Shown here: in pieces, positions 32,434 to 45,200 of the stretch | How positions within the stretch are numbered: position 1 is the stretch's first letter | Layout of the letters: each line of letters starts with the position of its first letter | Source: Yponomeuta sedellus | Lineage: Eukaryota; Arthropoda; Insecta; Lepidoptera; Yponomeutidae | Length of the DNA: 64,000 nt | NCBI GenBank assembly: GCA_934045075.1 | Contig: OW203732.1 | Location: 2,769,501 to 2,833,500 of the forward strand | Direction: 5' to 3' | Program-made: the position numbers and the translations under genes | Notes under the pieces: generated by a model | What the model was told of the DNA's origin: nothing | Seen by the model: the letters and a program-made list of their open reading frames with translations, nothing else | The model's database searches: none

Positions 32434-32869
32434 TAAACCAATTCCACCGCGATTTTATTGTTAAGTATAACTAAGTATAACATATTTTATAATACAAGTG
32501 TGTACAGACGACGTGATTGCATATTAATAACTATATGATACCTTATATAACTGACAAAAACTTAACTGCAAGTTTGCTAAAGGTCATTCGAATGGTAGCG
32601 TGGTGTTCGGGTCATCTATCTCCCTCCAAAATGGTTGAGACTGATGATGGCTGAGCACTGCGTTATGCTCGTGAACGAGTGCTGTTCGTGTGTCTGGCCG
32701 CAGCACTTATGTTTTCCCCTATTATTGTGAGACATTTGACTAATGCTTTGGCATTTAGGGTTGTTAATGGCAATCATGAAATCTTATTAGGTTTACATAT
32801 GGCAACTGATGTATTTGGTTTGAAGATGATTTGAGAAAAGATGGTCAGAGTGGAGTTTTTTTTTTCCGC

Positions 32870-33000
32870 TGCCTTTTTCTCCACTACAATACGGCCCGAA
32901 GGCGGCGGCTTACATTTTACATTGTACATTGACATTCAGCAAACAGAATGTAAATTCTTTACGTTGAAATAAAATTATTTGAATTTGAATTTGAATTTGA
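32870..33000 (+). repeat. LINE 3' tail module with GAATTT repeats
   Basis: It contains GGCCCGAAGGCGGCGGCTT, a run of ACATT-like units, TTTACGTTGAAATAAA and three GAATTT units. Related copies occur inverted at 11806-11930 and 3429-3520. Confidence 0.6.
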
Positions 33001-33404
33001 CTGGTAATATGTACATAATATAGTATAATTTCAAGTTCATTGCCGTGTATTAAATATCCATTATGACGATGTCTCTAGATTATTATGGGGTGGGATGGGA
33101 CGTTTAATGATGGAATTGTTTTACGTGGCGTTGTTACCGAAACTGCTGAAGGATTACGCAAGCAATTTAGATGACACAGATTGAAATTGATTTTCCGTAA
33201 TTGTTTATTTATTGCTTAGTCTTGTAGATTATTTTAATGATCGCAGGCTTAGCTTTCAAATTGTATACCTTTTATGGAGGTGATTGTATTGTTGATTTGT
33301 AGATAGAAAACACATTATTGAAACCCTATTGTTTACAAGAGTTTACAACCTGAAAAAAAAAGTTTCAGCTTATATACGTCCCAGTGCAGGGTGCAGGTCT
33401 TCTC

Positions 33405-33720
33405 TCAGAGAGCGGTGGTAGCGGAGCAGTAGATTACCGACTTTTCAATCGGGAGGTCGTGGATTCGAATCCCCGTATGTAGCAATGACCTTGTTTTTTA
33501 AGTTATGCACATTTGTAAAGTTATACGTAGTAGCAATACTATTTGATAACTGTGAAGGGAAATGTTGTGAGTAAACTTGAGTGACTGAGGTGTTCAACTA
33601 TCACAGCGCTTGTAATTGCCAATCGGCATTGAGCACGCGTGGTGATGGGCTTACCTATACCCTCTTTCTCTCTTTGATAGAAGACCTGTGAAATACAGTG
33701 GGACGTATATGCTGCATTAT
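33405..33720 (+). mobile_element. SINE F/G, tRNA-like head and GGGACGTATA tail
   Basis: Head at 33409-33480 (GCGGTGGTAGCGGAGCAGTAG, then GTGGATTCGAATCCCCG). The body has CTGTGAAGGGAAATGTTGTG, and the end is CAGTGGGACGTATATGCTGC. Body fragments recur at about 11490-11640, 23390, 24290, 36000, 37475, 38395 and 57655. Confidence 0.65.
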
Positions 33721-34079
33721 TTTTAGTCTACTTTTTCTGGCGTGATACGTGGAAGTCATTATTAAGATACCAAGCAACTATTTAAACAGCTATATACGTC
33801 CTACTATAGGGCACAGGCGTTATCTTGGACAGAGGACGGGCAATAAAATACTCTTAGTATTTTCCGTATTAAAAAGATTTCATTGAAAAATATGTGTAAC
33901 CGCTGTTTTCAATTTGAGTTTTAAATTGTTTTGTCAACCGTCTGATGAAAAAATCCGCACCGGTATTACTTCACACTATTTCCACAAAAAGACAGTGTCT
34001 AGGTTAAATCTTCACAAAGAAATAAAAATTGAGGCGAGATATTCTAATTTGTATATATCTAATCCCGATAAGCGATAAA

Positions 34080-34205
34080 AAAAACCCAGATCTTGGATGT
34101 TTACATGTTTGTGATGTCGTTGTTTCTGGTTTCGACAACACAAGGTATTCTAGTGTGGGGCCCAAGCAATGTATGTGCCTATATGTAAATGTTATGTTAT
34201 ATCCT
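34080..34205 (+). mobile_element. SINE E body
   Basis: CCCAGATCTTGGATGTTTAC to TGTAAATGTTATGTTAT, without the tRNA-like head. Confidence 0.7.
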
Positions 34206-35440
34206 GAGGGATTTTCCGAGGGATTTATATGTCCTGAGAGATTTTTAGCCTCCACTGTGCAGTTACTGGATCCAAAAGATTGGTTGTCAGTTTGTTAAGA
34301 TGGTTGTAGATTCTATTTCTACAAGTCTTAAGTCTTTTTGTGATTTCTTCCTTGATTGTTGGGGATATAAATTATTGAATATTGCAAATGTGAAAGTTTG
34401 TGATGACGTTTGTATTTGTTTCTCAATCCTCAATAATGTCTGAGCGCATTTCCATGAAAATTGGCGAACTGAAAGACAAAGACCTGAATTGAGACATAAA
34501 ATACTTGATATCTCGGTAAACCTGTGCCAACACCAGCTAGAAAAAAAAGTCATTTCGTGTCAAGATGTATCGGACAGAATTTTTTGACATCAGCTGGTTG
34601 CCATTTCAACAAAGAAATAGAAAAGTATATTCAGCGCATACAAAGTTCTGATTCCGGTCACTCTTCGGCGGTTTCCACGCTCGTTCCTGGCTATTTTCAT
34701 AATGGGCACCCGTGAGCCAGCCAAACTTACTTTATGTAAACGGTAGATTTGACCATGATAGATGACCTAGGGTTGAGATTGAATTAGAAATGTAAGTTTT
34801 CATTCATTGTTAGCAAAATTTTCAGGAAACTTTCAGTAAAATTTCTGTGGATTTCCTGATAAATGTTGATAGGTATGGTCATACCTTTCCTGCGTTTTTC
34901 AAGTTAATCTTTAAGATTTAGCTAGGATAGTTTCGTCAATATCAAAATATAGCTCTGGTACTTTAATAGCGTGCTCCTAAGCATAGATTGATTTATAAAT
35001 AAATTTTAAAAGTATTAGTTTTAAGTACATTAACTGTTATTATCCCCCAACAAATTGCTACGCAGTTTGACGATTTTTTTGGGATACCACCATTTACTTG
35101 TACTGAAATACCTTCCGCTCGATCTCAGAACTCAAGACGATGGCTGAATAAAGGCTTGTACCTCTGTTCAGCCACCGTTTTGAATTGAAATGCATGCCAA
35201 ACGAAGATGCACGTTGTCATACTACGAGCACCGGTTTTATTACTCGTAGGGAAACTGCGAGTATCAGGCAGAAATGAGGAATTTATATCCCGATCGCACA
35301 TCGAGATATTTTATTACCTGACGTAAGTACCAACGTTGAGTTGGTACTGCACTTCCGACTATGAAGCTTTTACACCGCGGTCATCTGCGTAAAAAGTCCA
35401 TGAAGTCGTTGATATTGCTAAATGTACACATACATCCGTG

Positions 35441-35669
35441 CTTCGCAATGTACGTTACGTTGTTGGTGCCGGCTGTCATGTAATTGCAGTCGTTAAGCCA
35501 TGTCAGAAGCCTTATGGGCGGCTTGATAACTTCTCACAGTAAGGCCCGCCACTGTCTTACAACCCTCCAACAACCTGGACTTGGCCCCCGTGGTGGAGTA
35601 CGGCCTAACCTTCCTGTGATGCAGGAAGAGACCCGTGCCCCAGCAGTGAGACATACAAGGGTTGATATC
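35441..35669 (+). mobile_element. SINE B, 5' truncated
   Basis: From CCGTGCTTCGCAATGTACG to AGGGTTGATATCGAAG, with the typical GCCGGCTGTCATGTAATTGC centre. Confidence 0.8.
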
Positions 35670-35994
35670 GAAGCGATTAAAAGCAACTTTGCACTCTTCT
35701 ATAACCACTATTGTACCAGAATCAACTCCTTTTCAAATTTTGTTCTCGGTGAATTCTGTGTGCACAATAAAAAAGAACTTTTATTCAGATCCCACATTAT
35801 TTATCAGACATTCTGTACCAAGCATAGAGGTGTGTGGGCGGCGGGCGTGGTCCCATATTTCAACCTAGCACCAGCCCGCGGAGACAGTATTTATGGCTAA
35901 AAATATTGTCTTATTACTTACACGCAAATGTACTATTCGGTGAAAGTAGGCACATATTTTTTATGGGATCCCCATCGCGAGGATGTACCCAATT

Positions 35995-36155
35995 ACTTTG
36001 TTTTCTATGTTATGGCCAATTGTGAAGTTATGGTAGCAATACCACTCGCTAACTCGCGTTCGAATACTTCAGCGCTTGAATTTGTCAATCGACCGTGGGC
36101 ACTCGGGATAATTAAGCCCATACTCCCTCTCTGAGGGAAAGTCTGTGATTAGTAA
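35995..36155 (+). mobile_element. SINE F/G-like body fragment
   Basis: AATTGTGAAGTTATGGTAGC to CTCTCTGAGGGAAAGTCTGTG. Confidence 0.6.
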
Positions 36156-36302
36156 TACGTTACATACATAAAATACGTTACACAGCAAATCACTATACGA
36201 CTATCCACAGTTCACTGCCTCGCCATTTGTACTATATTTTTTATTTAATTTCTGTTACTGTAATTTCTGTGTAGAATAAAGAATTTTCTATCTATCTATC
36301 AG

Positions 36303-36497
36303 ACGGCCTGTGTGGCGCAGCGGTAGCGCATCTGCCTACCATGCAAGAGGTCCCCGGCTGGAAAAATAAAAACCCCAGGTCTTGGATGTTTACATGTTTG
36401 TGATGTCGTTTTTTCTGGTTCCCACGACACAGTGTATCCTAGTGTGGGGCCAGAAGCAATGTATGCGCTTGTATGTAAATGTTATGTTATCTATTGT
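36303..36497 (+). mobile_element. SINE E, near full length
   Basis: Head ACGGCCTGTGTGGCGCAGCG, anticodon-like region, then a deletion over the B box, and the CCCAGGTCTTGGATGTTTAC body. Preceded by a TCTA-tailed LINE end. Confidence 0.75.
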
Positions 36498-36769
36498 AAA
36501 TTCCTTCATTAGGAATGTCCATCAAGTAAAAGGCTAATTAGGTATCTGTGTTATGTACACTCAGAAATAATTCATAAACTAATGGCTAATTAGTGTGTCT
36601 AGCTGTTATGTAACTCCATCTTGCCCATAATAACGTAAAGTAGTCGGTGTGTTGTGAAAAGAAGGAACCACGACGCTCAGAAAAATCAGGTAATGGACGG
36701 ATGTAGGGACCTTCAAGACCTATTACGCTTGGCAAGAATCAATCAAGAATAAAATAAAAATAAAAAATC

Positions 36770-36965
36770 ATGGACATATTACACAGATCTCGTTAGCCCT
36801 GTACTAAGTACAACTAAATGACGTGTGTTACAGAAGCTAACTCGACGGCAGATTTGATACAATAAATACATAGATATCATCCAAGACCCAAGACAAACTA
36901 GAAAAGTTCGTTCACTAGTTTGACCCGGCCAGGTATAAAACCCAAGACCTTCTGAGCTGAAGGCC
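36770..36965 (-). mobile_element. SINE D copy
   Basis: ATGGACATATTACACAGATC to GACCTTCTGAGCTGAAGG on the plus strand; the tRNA-like head is diverged. Confidence 0.7.
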
Positions 36966-37321
36966 AATCTCCATTAATGAAGATGCACAGGAAGCAGAAG
37001 AAGAATTCATGTTACTCATTTGCTGTTTCATTCACGCCACACTGCTGTGGCATTTAATTCATAAGACTATCACAAGACCAACTTTAACTCATCCCTTATA
37101 TTTCTCATACAGACGGGGGCAAGTTTTAAGATGCTTTATTAAATCTGTATGCTCATTAAGCTATGCCAACAGTGTCTGTGTGCCGAGCACACACTGTCAG
37201 CTATAGCGTTGTAAAACGAAACAAGTAATGTGACATAAATAATTTAAATTAGCAATTGAGTTTAATTACACTGGTCTTTCTACAATGAACATGCATATGG
37301 CACAATATCAAATAATATTCA

Positions 37322-37447
37322 CATAATAACGACATCACAAACATGTAAACATCCAAGACCTGGGTTTTTTTTTGTCCCCAGCCAGGAAACGATCCCGGAA
37401 CCTCTTGCATGGTAGGCAGACGCGCTACCGCTACGCCACAGAGATCG
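37322..37447 (-). mobile_element. SINE E copy
   Basis: ACGACATCACAAACATGTAA to CTACGCCACAGAGATC on the plus strand. Confidence 0.72.
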
Positions 37448-37474
37448 TCGATAGTATAATATATGCGTAATTAC

Positions 37475-37610
37475 CACGCGTGCCCACGGCTTGGCAATAA
37501 TACAACACCATTGGCTAAGAGTGAAGGAAAACATCGTGAGGAAACCTTAGTAGTATCTGAGGCGTTCAAATATTTCAACGCTTAAAATTGCCACTATAAC
37601 TTCACAAAAT
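37475..37610 (-). mobile_element. SINE F/G-like body fragment
   Basis: On the plus strand it contains CCATTGGCTAAGAGTGAAGG and AAAACATCGTGAGGAAACC. Orientation follows the SINE E beside it and is uncertain. Confidence 0.5.
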
Positions 37611-37823
37611 ACTTAACTAAGAAAAGAAAATCATTGGTAAGGCCCGCATTGTAGGATTACTGGTTCCTTTTACAGGCTTTAGCGAGCGGATGAGATGAGA
37701 TATGTAAAACGGTCGGGGACCGCTCCGGGGGCTTTTAATTTCACATCACTAGTTTGTCCGGGGCTTAAATTTTGTACGGTCAGCAAGCGAAGAATACATA
37801 ATTATACATCATTAATTTATGGT

Positions 37824-37908
37824 ACATGCCCCCGTGGTGGAATACGGCCTAACCTTGCTGCAATGCAGGAGAAGACCAACAGTAGGGACATACAAAGGGT
37901 TGATATAA
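37824..37908 (+). mobile_element. SINE B, short 5'-truncated copy with 11-bp TSD
   Basis: Perfect TAATTTATGGT at 37813-37823 and 37909-37919. Only the last 85 bases of the family are present. Confidence 0.88.
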
Positions 37909-38163
37909 TAATTTATGGTGGTTTGAAAGCCGTAGCAAAATGAACGTACCTTAACAATCTATCGAATATGCCTGTTTTTTTTCTCGAAAGAAACTCAAAC
38001 TCGAATTTATGAAAACCAGTAAGTAGTAGCCAGTCAGCTGGGTCAGTAGTTGATTGTTCTGATATACGGAGAGGGTGTATTAATTGTTCGCTTTTTTAAA
38101 CATGTCTTTTTAAACATTTCACAACTCAATTTTTTATTGGTATTGCAATTGGTTATGGCATTT

Positions 38164-38243
38164 GAAAAACCTATTTAGAGGCTAAAAATTGCACTCATGC
38201 CGGGACTCGAAACCGCGATCTCAAGCTAACCGTGCCAGATAGG
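38164..38243 (-). mobile_element. SINE C fragment
   Basis: AACCTATTTAGAGGCTAAAA to CTAACCGTGCCAG, diverged in the B-box region. Confidence 0.7.
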
Positions 38244-38394
38244 AGTAATCATGGTTTTGGTATGTTTATTCTTTTTTTTAAGTACCGTCTTCTGTGGGTC
38301 GACTCATACATTGTTTTGTAGCTACCCATGATTAAAAGGAGTAAAGTACACAGTATGTAAAACCATTGTGATGTCGATTGTGAATAAGTTTTTT

Positions 38395-38530
38395 TTATAT
38401 AATAGCCTATACTTATTCTCTCAGAGAGAGTGAGAGATAGTATGGGTAAAAACCACACGCTCCCACCGAGGATTATCAAATTCAAGCGCTGACATATAAA
38501 AACGTCAGACTCAGGTTTGCTCACGATGTT
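38395..38530 (-). mobile_element. SINE F/G-like body fragment
   Basis: CTATACTTATTCTCTCAGAG to CAGGTTTGCTCACGATG on the plus strand. Confidence 0.6.
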
Positions 38531-38562
38531 TTATTGCACAATTTGCACGTGATAAGGCTACT

Positions 38563-38610
38563 AAAAAGAGACCCGTGCCAAGCAGTGGGGACATACAAGG
38601 GTTGATAACG
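38563..38610 (+). mobile_element. SINE B, 48-bp copy with 9-bp TSD
   Basis: AAGGCTACT at 38554-38562 and 38611-38619 flanks AAAAGAGACCCGTGCC to GGGTTGATAACG. This is the shortest dated copy and confirms which end is 3'. Confidence 0.88.
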
Positions 38611-38937
38611 AAGGCTACTGCATCTTCACAAATGAACGTGACTTAGAAAAATAAGTCATTGATACATGCATGATTCAAACCCACGACCTCTCTTATGTAA
38701 AGCTGGCGCTGCTTAGTTAGTAATTAATTACCACACATAACACAGGAACTTGTCCTGATCCCAAACCACATACAAATGGTACAATTGGTACAAATGAAGT
38801 ACGTCGACATCCAACGAGAATCAAATCTACGACCTCTGTTTTTTTTAGTGCATCTCTGCACTAAAACAACACTGCGCTAACCATTACACCAACGAAGTAG
38901 TGAAATATTTGAAAAATCCCCCAATATAGAAGTGGCT

Positions 38938-39175
38938 ATGATTGAAAAACCAGCGAATCTCTGTGTCTGTACTTGAAAAACCAAGTAATATTTGCACTTA
39001 TACTTTAAAATATAATTGTGTTTGTAGTTGACAAATCTCTTGATGGGTCTCTGCATCTTTATTTAAAAAATCAGCAAACCGTACCTGTTCTTCAACCCTC
39101 AACGAAACTTTGCGCCTATACTTGAAAAATCTGCAAATCTTTGCAGATGCACTTGAAAAATTAACTATTATTTTT
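38938..39175. repeat. Degenerate tandem repeat of about 35 bp
   Basis: Units resemble CTTGAAAAATCWGCAAATCT followed by YTGYGCCTRTA, seen about six times with decay. Confidence 0.55.
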
Positions 39176-39388
39176 CTGCCAACCGTCCCGAGTAGTTGAC
39201 AGTGCAAATATTAGCCCCGTGCTACCACGCCCTGCAATAATTATAAACGCTGGCACGTTCCACTAATCTGATGGAGCGGATCAGTCCAGTAAATTATGTA
39301 GGTATGTGAGGCTGAGTAGGCTAACCGGAGAGTAAACTTATTTGTTCAGGGTTGTGGAGATTGAACATCGCTTTAGTTCTTGGAAGCG

Positions 39389-40062
39389 AAAACCAGTCAA
39401 GTGCGAGTCGGACTCGCTCACCGAGAGTTCCGTACAAATATGAAGATTTATAATTTTTTGAACTGAATTGAATTTTGAATTTGGTAACTTCCGACACAAC
39501 AACACCCGTAAGTAGATCCGGATTAAAAGTCTACAATTTTATAAATTGTTTAGGAATCGAGAGTCAGTTTTTTTTGAGCTTTTTCAGAAGTTCAAATACC
39601 TACTATTTTTTAGTATTATATAGTAAATTTATAGTTTTCGGAATTTTTCCTGTATTTGTAGCATAAGATGATTATTTGACAAATTTCATTGTTATAGGTC
39701 ACTAGGAAGATGAATTTTGATTCGCTTGAGTCACAATACAGGTTTTTTTTGCAGCATAAACGGCCGTTTTTTGTGTCACCTTAGAAGTTTGTATTTTTTA
39801 CAACAAGTAACTATAATATTAAGTAATTCGATACCTCTACGCATTTCAGACATAAAGAGTCTTGACATTCAGACGGACGGATGGACGGATATGATGTAGA
39901 ATAAAATGAGGTACGGGTTCCGTTTTTCATTTTTGCTACGGAACCCTAAGTTCGGGACTAGCTTGGAAAAACTGAGAGTTTTAATTCCTAAACTTGTTAT
40001 AATATTTTTAAAAACCTTGTTATAATATGTGCAAGTAACTACTGAACCTTGGCCGGTTTTTT
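39389..40062 (+). mobile_element. MITE-like element (GTGCGAGTCGGACTCGC family)
   Basis: Starts AAAACCAGTCAAGTGCGAGT and ends GCTACGGAACCCTAAG then CTTGGCCGGTTTTTT, so the ends are inverted. The AAGTGCGAGTCGGACTCG...GCTACGGAACCC pattern is widespread in Lepidoptera. No coding capacity. Confidence 0.7.
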
Positions 40063-40747
40063 TAGAGAAAAATGACTTATTGTGTACAGCAATTATTTAG
40101 TATTCAGTATAAAATCTGTTATTCTAAACTAGATAACCGATAATACAAACATTTTTTTTTACGTCACCCTTCATACCTTCCACATAAACTCCTACATAAC
40201 TCGTCATTTTATTCTATTTTATTTATTTGGTGTACAAAACAGGTTACAACCATTACACGACTATTAACATAATTATTTCCTTTTCTTTAATCCTTTTGCT
40301 AACATAATTTAACAAGGATACATTGTTTGCAATACATTGTTAATTCCGGATACATTTTTATCGGAAGAGTCCGTCAAAAAATAAGCACAAGACAATGTGT
40401 AGTGCTTACCAAAAGCTTAATTCGAAAATACCTTGAATCGTTTGAAATTTCCGGACTAAGACTCCCTACCTTGAGCCGTGCGTATGCGGGATGTAATGTT
40501 AGTCTATCAGTGCTTTATTGCAGGTTTGTACGTCAAGAACGCGTTGGCCACAGTCTGCCCGGCAGGCCGCTGTCGGCAAGGCCGTTGGAAAGGAAAAGGA
40601 GCGGCAAAAACTTGTGAACGCGATACTGTAGAGCTCGCAAGCAAGTAGAGGGGGCAGGTATTGTTGATACAGCAGCACATCGACCTATATTGCTCTGTGA
40701 GTTTGTTTACACTTTATTTGCTCGCATCGTGTTTACACCGTATACTT

Positions 40748-40995
40748 TCGTCATCAGGCTATACTAGTCCACTACTGGACATAGACCTCCCCTAAAGAGC
40801 GCCACGTTGTGCTATCATAGGGGGTATTGCCCATAATCCCCATGCTGGGCATGCGGGTTGGGGATCGCAGTTCGGTGGAATTGTACAGCAGGGGGCGCTG
40901 CTACCCACCCCCCGGTTTGTGTCCTTTAGTCGCCTTTTACGACACCCGCGGGAAGATTGGGTTGGTGCTATTCTCTAGGCCGACACCACACACCG
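40748..40995 (-). mobile_element. SINE A, near full length
   Basis: CGTCATCAGGCTATACTAGTC to CCGACACCACACA. Imperfect flanks CCGTATACTTT and CCGAACACTTT suggest an 11-bp TSD. Confidence 0.85.
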
Positions 40996-41009
40996 AACAC
41001 TTTATTGCA

Positions 41010-42700
41010 CACGAAATATTAGCCAGGACGTTACATAAGGGAGATTTCCCTTAGCAAACCTTGGCAAGTCGAAACAACGGTAAAAAGCTGGTCTATATAC
41101 GTGTACAAAATAAACTTCATAAACTACCAAAATCCTTAACAATGAAAGAAATACATTCTATTATGCGAACAAGACACAACACACAAACAAAATAACGAGA
41201 TAAATTAATATAGTGAGCATAACAGAAATAAAAAAAATACAAAATAAATTAAACAAAAAAAGACATAGGTTTAGCCTCTAGTGTGTCTAAATTGCCACAA
41301 AAGGCAGCTGACGCAGCGTTGTGCTGAGAGAGTGGGCCGTAACCAGAAAAAATACACTAAGTACATAGAGTAAATACCGGACTAAAACAAGTATACGCAA
41401 GTCAGGTACAGTCAGGACATTATAGGTAATTTTGCTAATATACTCTTATTTGAGTGTTTTAACCAACTTTGAGCCGACCAGAAAGGTTTTGTTTTTTTTT
41501 TATAATGTAGTAAGTAATTATTTTCTTGTGTATACAATAATAACCTTATCTAATTTAAAGACGAAAATAAGAATGGTGCCTACATTAAATATTTTACATA
41601 CTGGCCTACATACCTATTCATCAATTTACCTTGAATTTAAATTTAAACAATAAATGCTTCAAACTTGACACAAACCTTGAACTCCAATTCAAGGTTGAAA
41701 TACTAAATGAAAAAAAAATTATTTTAAATAGAGGTACAAAAAAAGTCAACTAGAAAAATTAAACCGATGAGTGTCACAGCAAATAGGTTTTACACTTAAA
41801 AAAGTCCATTAACTTTAAAACATCACACGCTTAGCAAAGCGTTTATTTTAGTTAACTATTTAAATAAAATCCATAATATTATTCAACACAAATAAGCACC
41901 GATGTAACATTTCATAACTCCACTCACAAATTATGCGGAGGTTTCGAATTTTTAAATATCCACCTCTGCCATTTCATTTATCTATGCCACCGGACACGCA
42001 GATAAGGTCAAGCGTTGATACTGATTGTAATCGTTTACAAAATATTTATACATTTTTCGATTTTCGATTGTAATAATGCATTGAATCACTATTGTATTTC
42101 TCCGCACTTCTGATAAAGAGCACTGTAAATATTAAGGGATTTCATGTATTACCGTCACCGACAAAAATGCATACCCATCTTAAGCTGACACAATCATACT
42201 CATATACTCACACTCATAAACACATATACACTCTACACATTGAGAGAACTACACTAACATTTACGTTTTAATTAATTGAAACTTTTGGTTTTCTGAGGTA
42301 ACCTTCGTTATTAAGCGGGTCCATTCTAAGAAGAATTGAGAAATAGGACAATGGGCCGCGATTTTAGGTCCTAAAATAACCATTTAAAATTATAACTGAA
42401 TTACTATAATAATTGAATGAAAACACGATAATTGAGTACTCTACCGCACGACCGCGATCTGGCTGAAATATTTTATTTGAATTAGATAAAAGATATTGTA
42501 TGGAAACAATAAAGGTTTTGTATGTGTCGGTGGTCGTGTGTTCGCGTCTTGCTTCTGCTTGAAAAAGTGGGACTAACTAACCGCTTGGTGCTTGTGGGAT
42601 TTATGGCGGAATTTAGCAAAGTAATTTTCACATTTTAGATACCTAAAAGGTTTAGGTTCGTTTTTACATTAAAAAGTAATTTATTATATTGTAAAAATTA
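41010..42700. other. Unassigned intergenic sequence
   Basis: AT-rich, with no gene or clear repeat. Confidence 0.4.
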
Positions 42701-42716
42701 GCCGTTATCAACATAA

Positions 42717-42847
42717 ATTCACAAAGCAGTTCATAGATGACACGTCTGTCAAATTTTGCTTAGCGCAAACTCATACATTTTGACAGCCGCATTCCGGTTC
42801 TTCTTTGGCCATGCCTGTCAGCGCCATCTATGAAGAGCTTTGTGAAT
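42717..42847. mobile_element. Small MITE
   Basis: Ends ATTCACAAAGCAGTTCATAG and its inverse CTATGAAGAGCTTTGTGAAT, with inner TCTGTCAAA/TTTGACAG also inverted; 131 bp. Confidence 0.7.
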
Positions 42848-43559
42848 GGGATTAAAAACTGCCTAATGCTCACTACAGATGTCACCACTGTTGTGTGTAC
42901 CATTAATTTAATAGTTCTCCGTAGTATTTTTATAAACAAATTAATTGTTCTACTAACATATTATCGCTCTTTGTGCATCCGTTGATTGCAAAAATACGGG
43001 AATTAATTTATTTCTCAAGAAACCTAAAAGTGGAAAACTGGAAGGAAGCTCTTCGTATAAAAAATTGAAAGTCTCTGTCATAGTAAAGAGAATTATTTAA
43101 ACGGACTCTATGACAGTATGAAAATCGACGGGATAGATAAATAGCACATTCTTTATTTCATGTACACCAGACATGTACTCATGTAATATGTACTTGTACA
43201 TAGGAGACTTAATAAATAACATAGTACTGTATAGTTGGCGGCCTCTTACTAAAAGTAATTTCTTCCAGACAACGTTAAATGAAAAAAAAAAAATCTGAAA
43301 GACGGGCAGTTGGCGCAACTAAACAACATATTTTTGTAATACACATACATAAACGGTACATAAATATGAAATAAATGCGAATAAACATACTTAAATAGAA
43401 AAATGAGGTGCCACGTCCGCTAGTATCATAAAAATAATTGATCCGAGCATTGATTTACAACTTGATTGTGGCCTTAATTAAGGCTGTTCAAAGTTGAGCT
43501 GTTCAAAAAAATTCAATGTTGGTAACCACAATAAACATAGAAACATGGCTGGACTGACA

Positions 43560-43690
43560 ATCTGCCACTGCCATCAGATGATGGCAGTGGCTGAATGAGG
43601 ATGGTCGAGGAGAGGAGGTAATAGTGTATCTTGGGAGAGGCCTATGTCGAGCATTGGAGTACGTGTATAGGCTGATTGATTGAAGATATG
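43560..43690 (+). repeat. RTE-type 3' end fragment with GATT tail
   Basis: CTGAATGAGGATGGTCGAGG to GAGGCCTATGTCGAGCATTG and GTATAGGCTGATTGATTGAA. The left 20 bases form a TGCCACTGCCATCAG hairpin with 43560. Confidence 0.55.
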
Positions 43691-44589
43691 TAGAAACATT
43701 CATTGTACCGAAATACCTTTTTCTATAGGCGGGAATCTGTTGTTAGCTCTTAGCTACCTATTTTTATTCTACTAGCACAATGTAAGCTGATGATTCTCCA
43801 ATCTGAATAAATAAATAAAATCTATAGAAATAAAATTGAAAGTCCTGACTGACTCGCTCATCAACGCCCAGCGCTAGCCGTTGCACCTAGGACGCTGAAA
43901 TTTTACACAGGGCGTCCCACGGCTATGCCACATGGAGGGAAAGTACCTTTAATATTATAGATTGAACATTTTACTGAGACAAGACATTATTTTAATTTAA
44001 AAAAAAAACTAAACATTCATAGATTTTTAAATAACTACACGGTTGAACCGGGCATCGAACCCGAGATGAAACCCATAGAACACGAGAAAAAAAATTACCC
44101 TGTAGCTTTATCACACCGATTGGAAGGCTTCATCATAAGGATTAAATTTTGCTAAATAACATTCTATCAGAAATAAAAGGGAGACCATGAATCTTAACAT
44201 TTTTAATACAATTAATCAATTTATCAAATGCTCAAAATGAGTCCCCTCCTGTTGAATACAAAGTCGCACAATTTTCACTGGCGTGACTTCCAGTGAAAAT
44301 TGTTTTTTTCACTGGAGTGGTCACGGCCATCCTCATCCAGCCTCTGCCAGCAGCCTCTATCAGACCGTCGGTCCAGAGAGCTGATAGGCGTCCTCCTCGA
44401 GTACCTCTGAGAAACTTTTTCTAAACAAGGCAAGTGCCAACCCCTGGCATTGTTACCACAAATGTAAATATATATCCTCCTCGACCGATTTCGGCCACAG
44501 CGACCACTTCAGACTTAAAAACTAAGTCATTGGCTGTCTGCGAAGCATATGCAAAACGCCACGGGCTGCTGTATAATGTCAAATAAGCG

Positions 44590-44760
44590 AAGTCATGGTC
44601 TTTGGTGTCAGGGGAAAGGACACGGCCGATTTACTACCAATAAGAGTTAATGCAACGCCTCCAATACAGAAGGTATACAAATTTAAATATCTTGGCCGTC
44701 TCCTAACATCTGACTCAATTAAAATGAGTGCCTCCCACCGCTGAGTGCCATGTTGGCGAC
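44590..44760 (+). pseudogene. RTE-like reverse transcriptase relic
   Basis: VMVFGVRGKDTADLLPIRVN and IQKVYKFKYLGRLLTSD follow the pattern of the region after the catalytic motif of RTE-type reverse transcriptases. It is cut by a SINE B at 44793. Confidence 0.7.
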
Positions 44761-44792
44761 AGACCTTTTTATTCTTTAGTTTTCCTTTTCAT

Positions 44793-44972
44793 CAATATGA
44801 ACCCTTGTGCGTCCCCACTACTGGGGCACGGGCCTCTTCCTGCATCGCAGGAAGGCTAGGACATACTCCAACACGGGGTTTCAAGTCCGGGTTGGTGGAG
44901 GTTTGTAAGACAGCGGCGGGCCTTACTGTCAGAAGTTATCGTACCCCCTCTAGGGCTTTTGAAATGGCTTGA
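44793..44972 (-). mobile_element. SINE B, 5' truncated
   Basis: ATATGAACCCTTGTGCGTCC to GGGCTTTTGAAATGGC on the plus strand. It interrupts an RTE-like reverse transcriptase relic ending near 44760. Confidence 0.75.
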
Positions 44973-45034
44973 CATGTATCTGAATTAAAAATATACGACT
45001 GCATCGACAGGCTAGCTGTTAAGAAGCTTATCTG

Positions 45035-45200
45035 CTTAAGCAGAGGTCGTGGGTTCGATTCCCACTGGAGACCGCCGTACTAGATGTGTACAAGCGGCCT
45101 GAGTCTGGGTGTATTTCTTAGTTTGTGACGTCTTTCCCTGATTTCTATAGCACAAGGCATCCTAGTTTGGGATCGGGAGAAGTAATTGTGTTGTCTGAAA
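45035..45200 (+). mobile_element. tRNA-like SINE copy
   Basis: GGTCGTGGGTTCGATTCCCAC at 45045-45065 serves as B box. GTCTGGGTGTATTTCTTAG and CATCCTAGTTTGGGATCGG follow, the latter shared with LINE tails at 10425 and 47300. Confidence 0.6.

Larger units (their letters stand above)
27970..33000 (+). mobile_element. Non-LTR retrotransposon, jockey/CR1 type, 5' truncated
   Basis: ORF1, ORF2 with endonuclease and reverse transcriptase, and a 3' untranslated region can be followed in order. The open frame of ORF1 runs back to 27970 without an ATG, so the 5' end (a PHD-type finger in many relatives) seems lost. The 3' border is uncertain. The ORF2 stop is at 32433. A tail module at 32870-33000 ends in three GAATTT units and also occurs alone at 3429-3520 and 11806-11930, so it may be this family's 3' end or a separate insertion. 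Three lesions in ORF2 make this copy non-autonomous but young. Confidence 0.8.
33010..35430. other. Mostly unassigned intergenic sequence
   Basis: Except for SINE copies at 33405 and 34080, I see nothing nameable. The frame at 34524 shows no motif. Confidence 0.35.
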
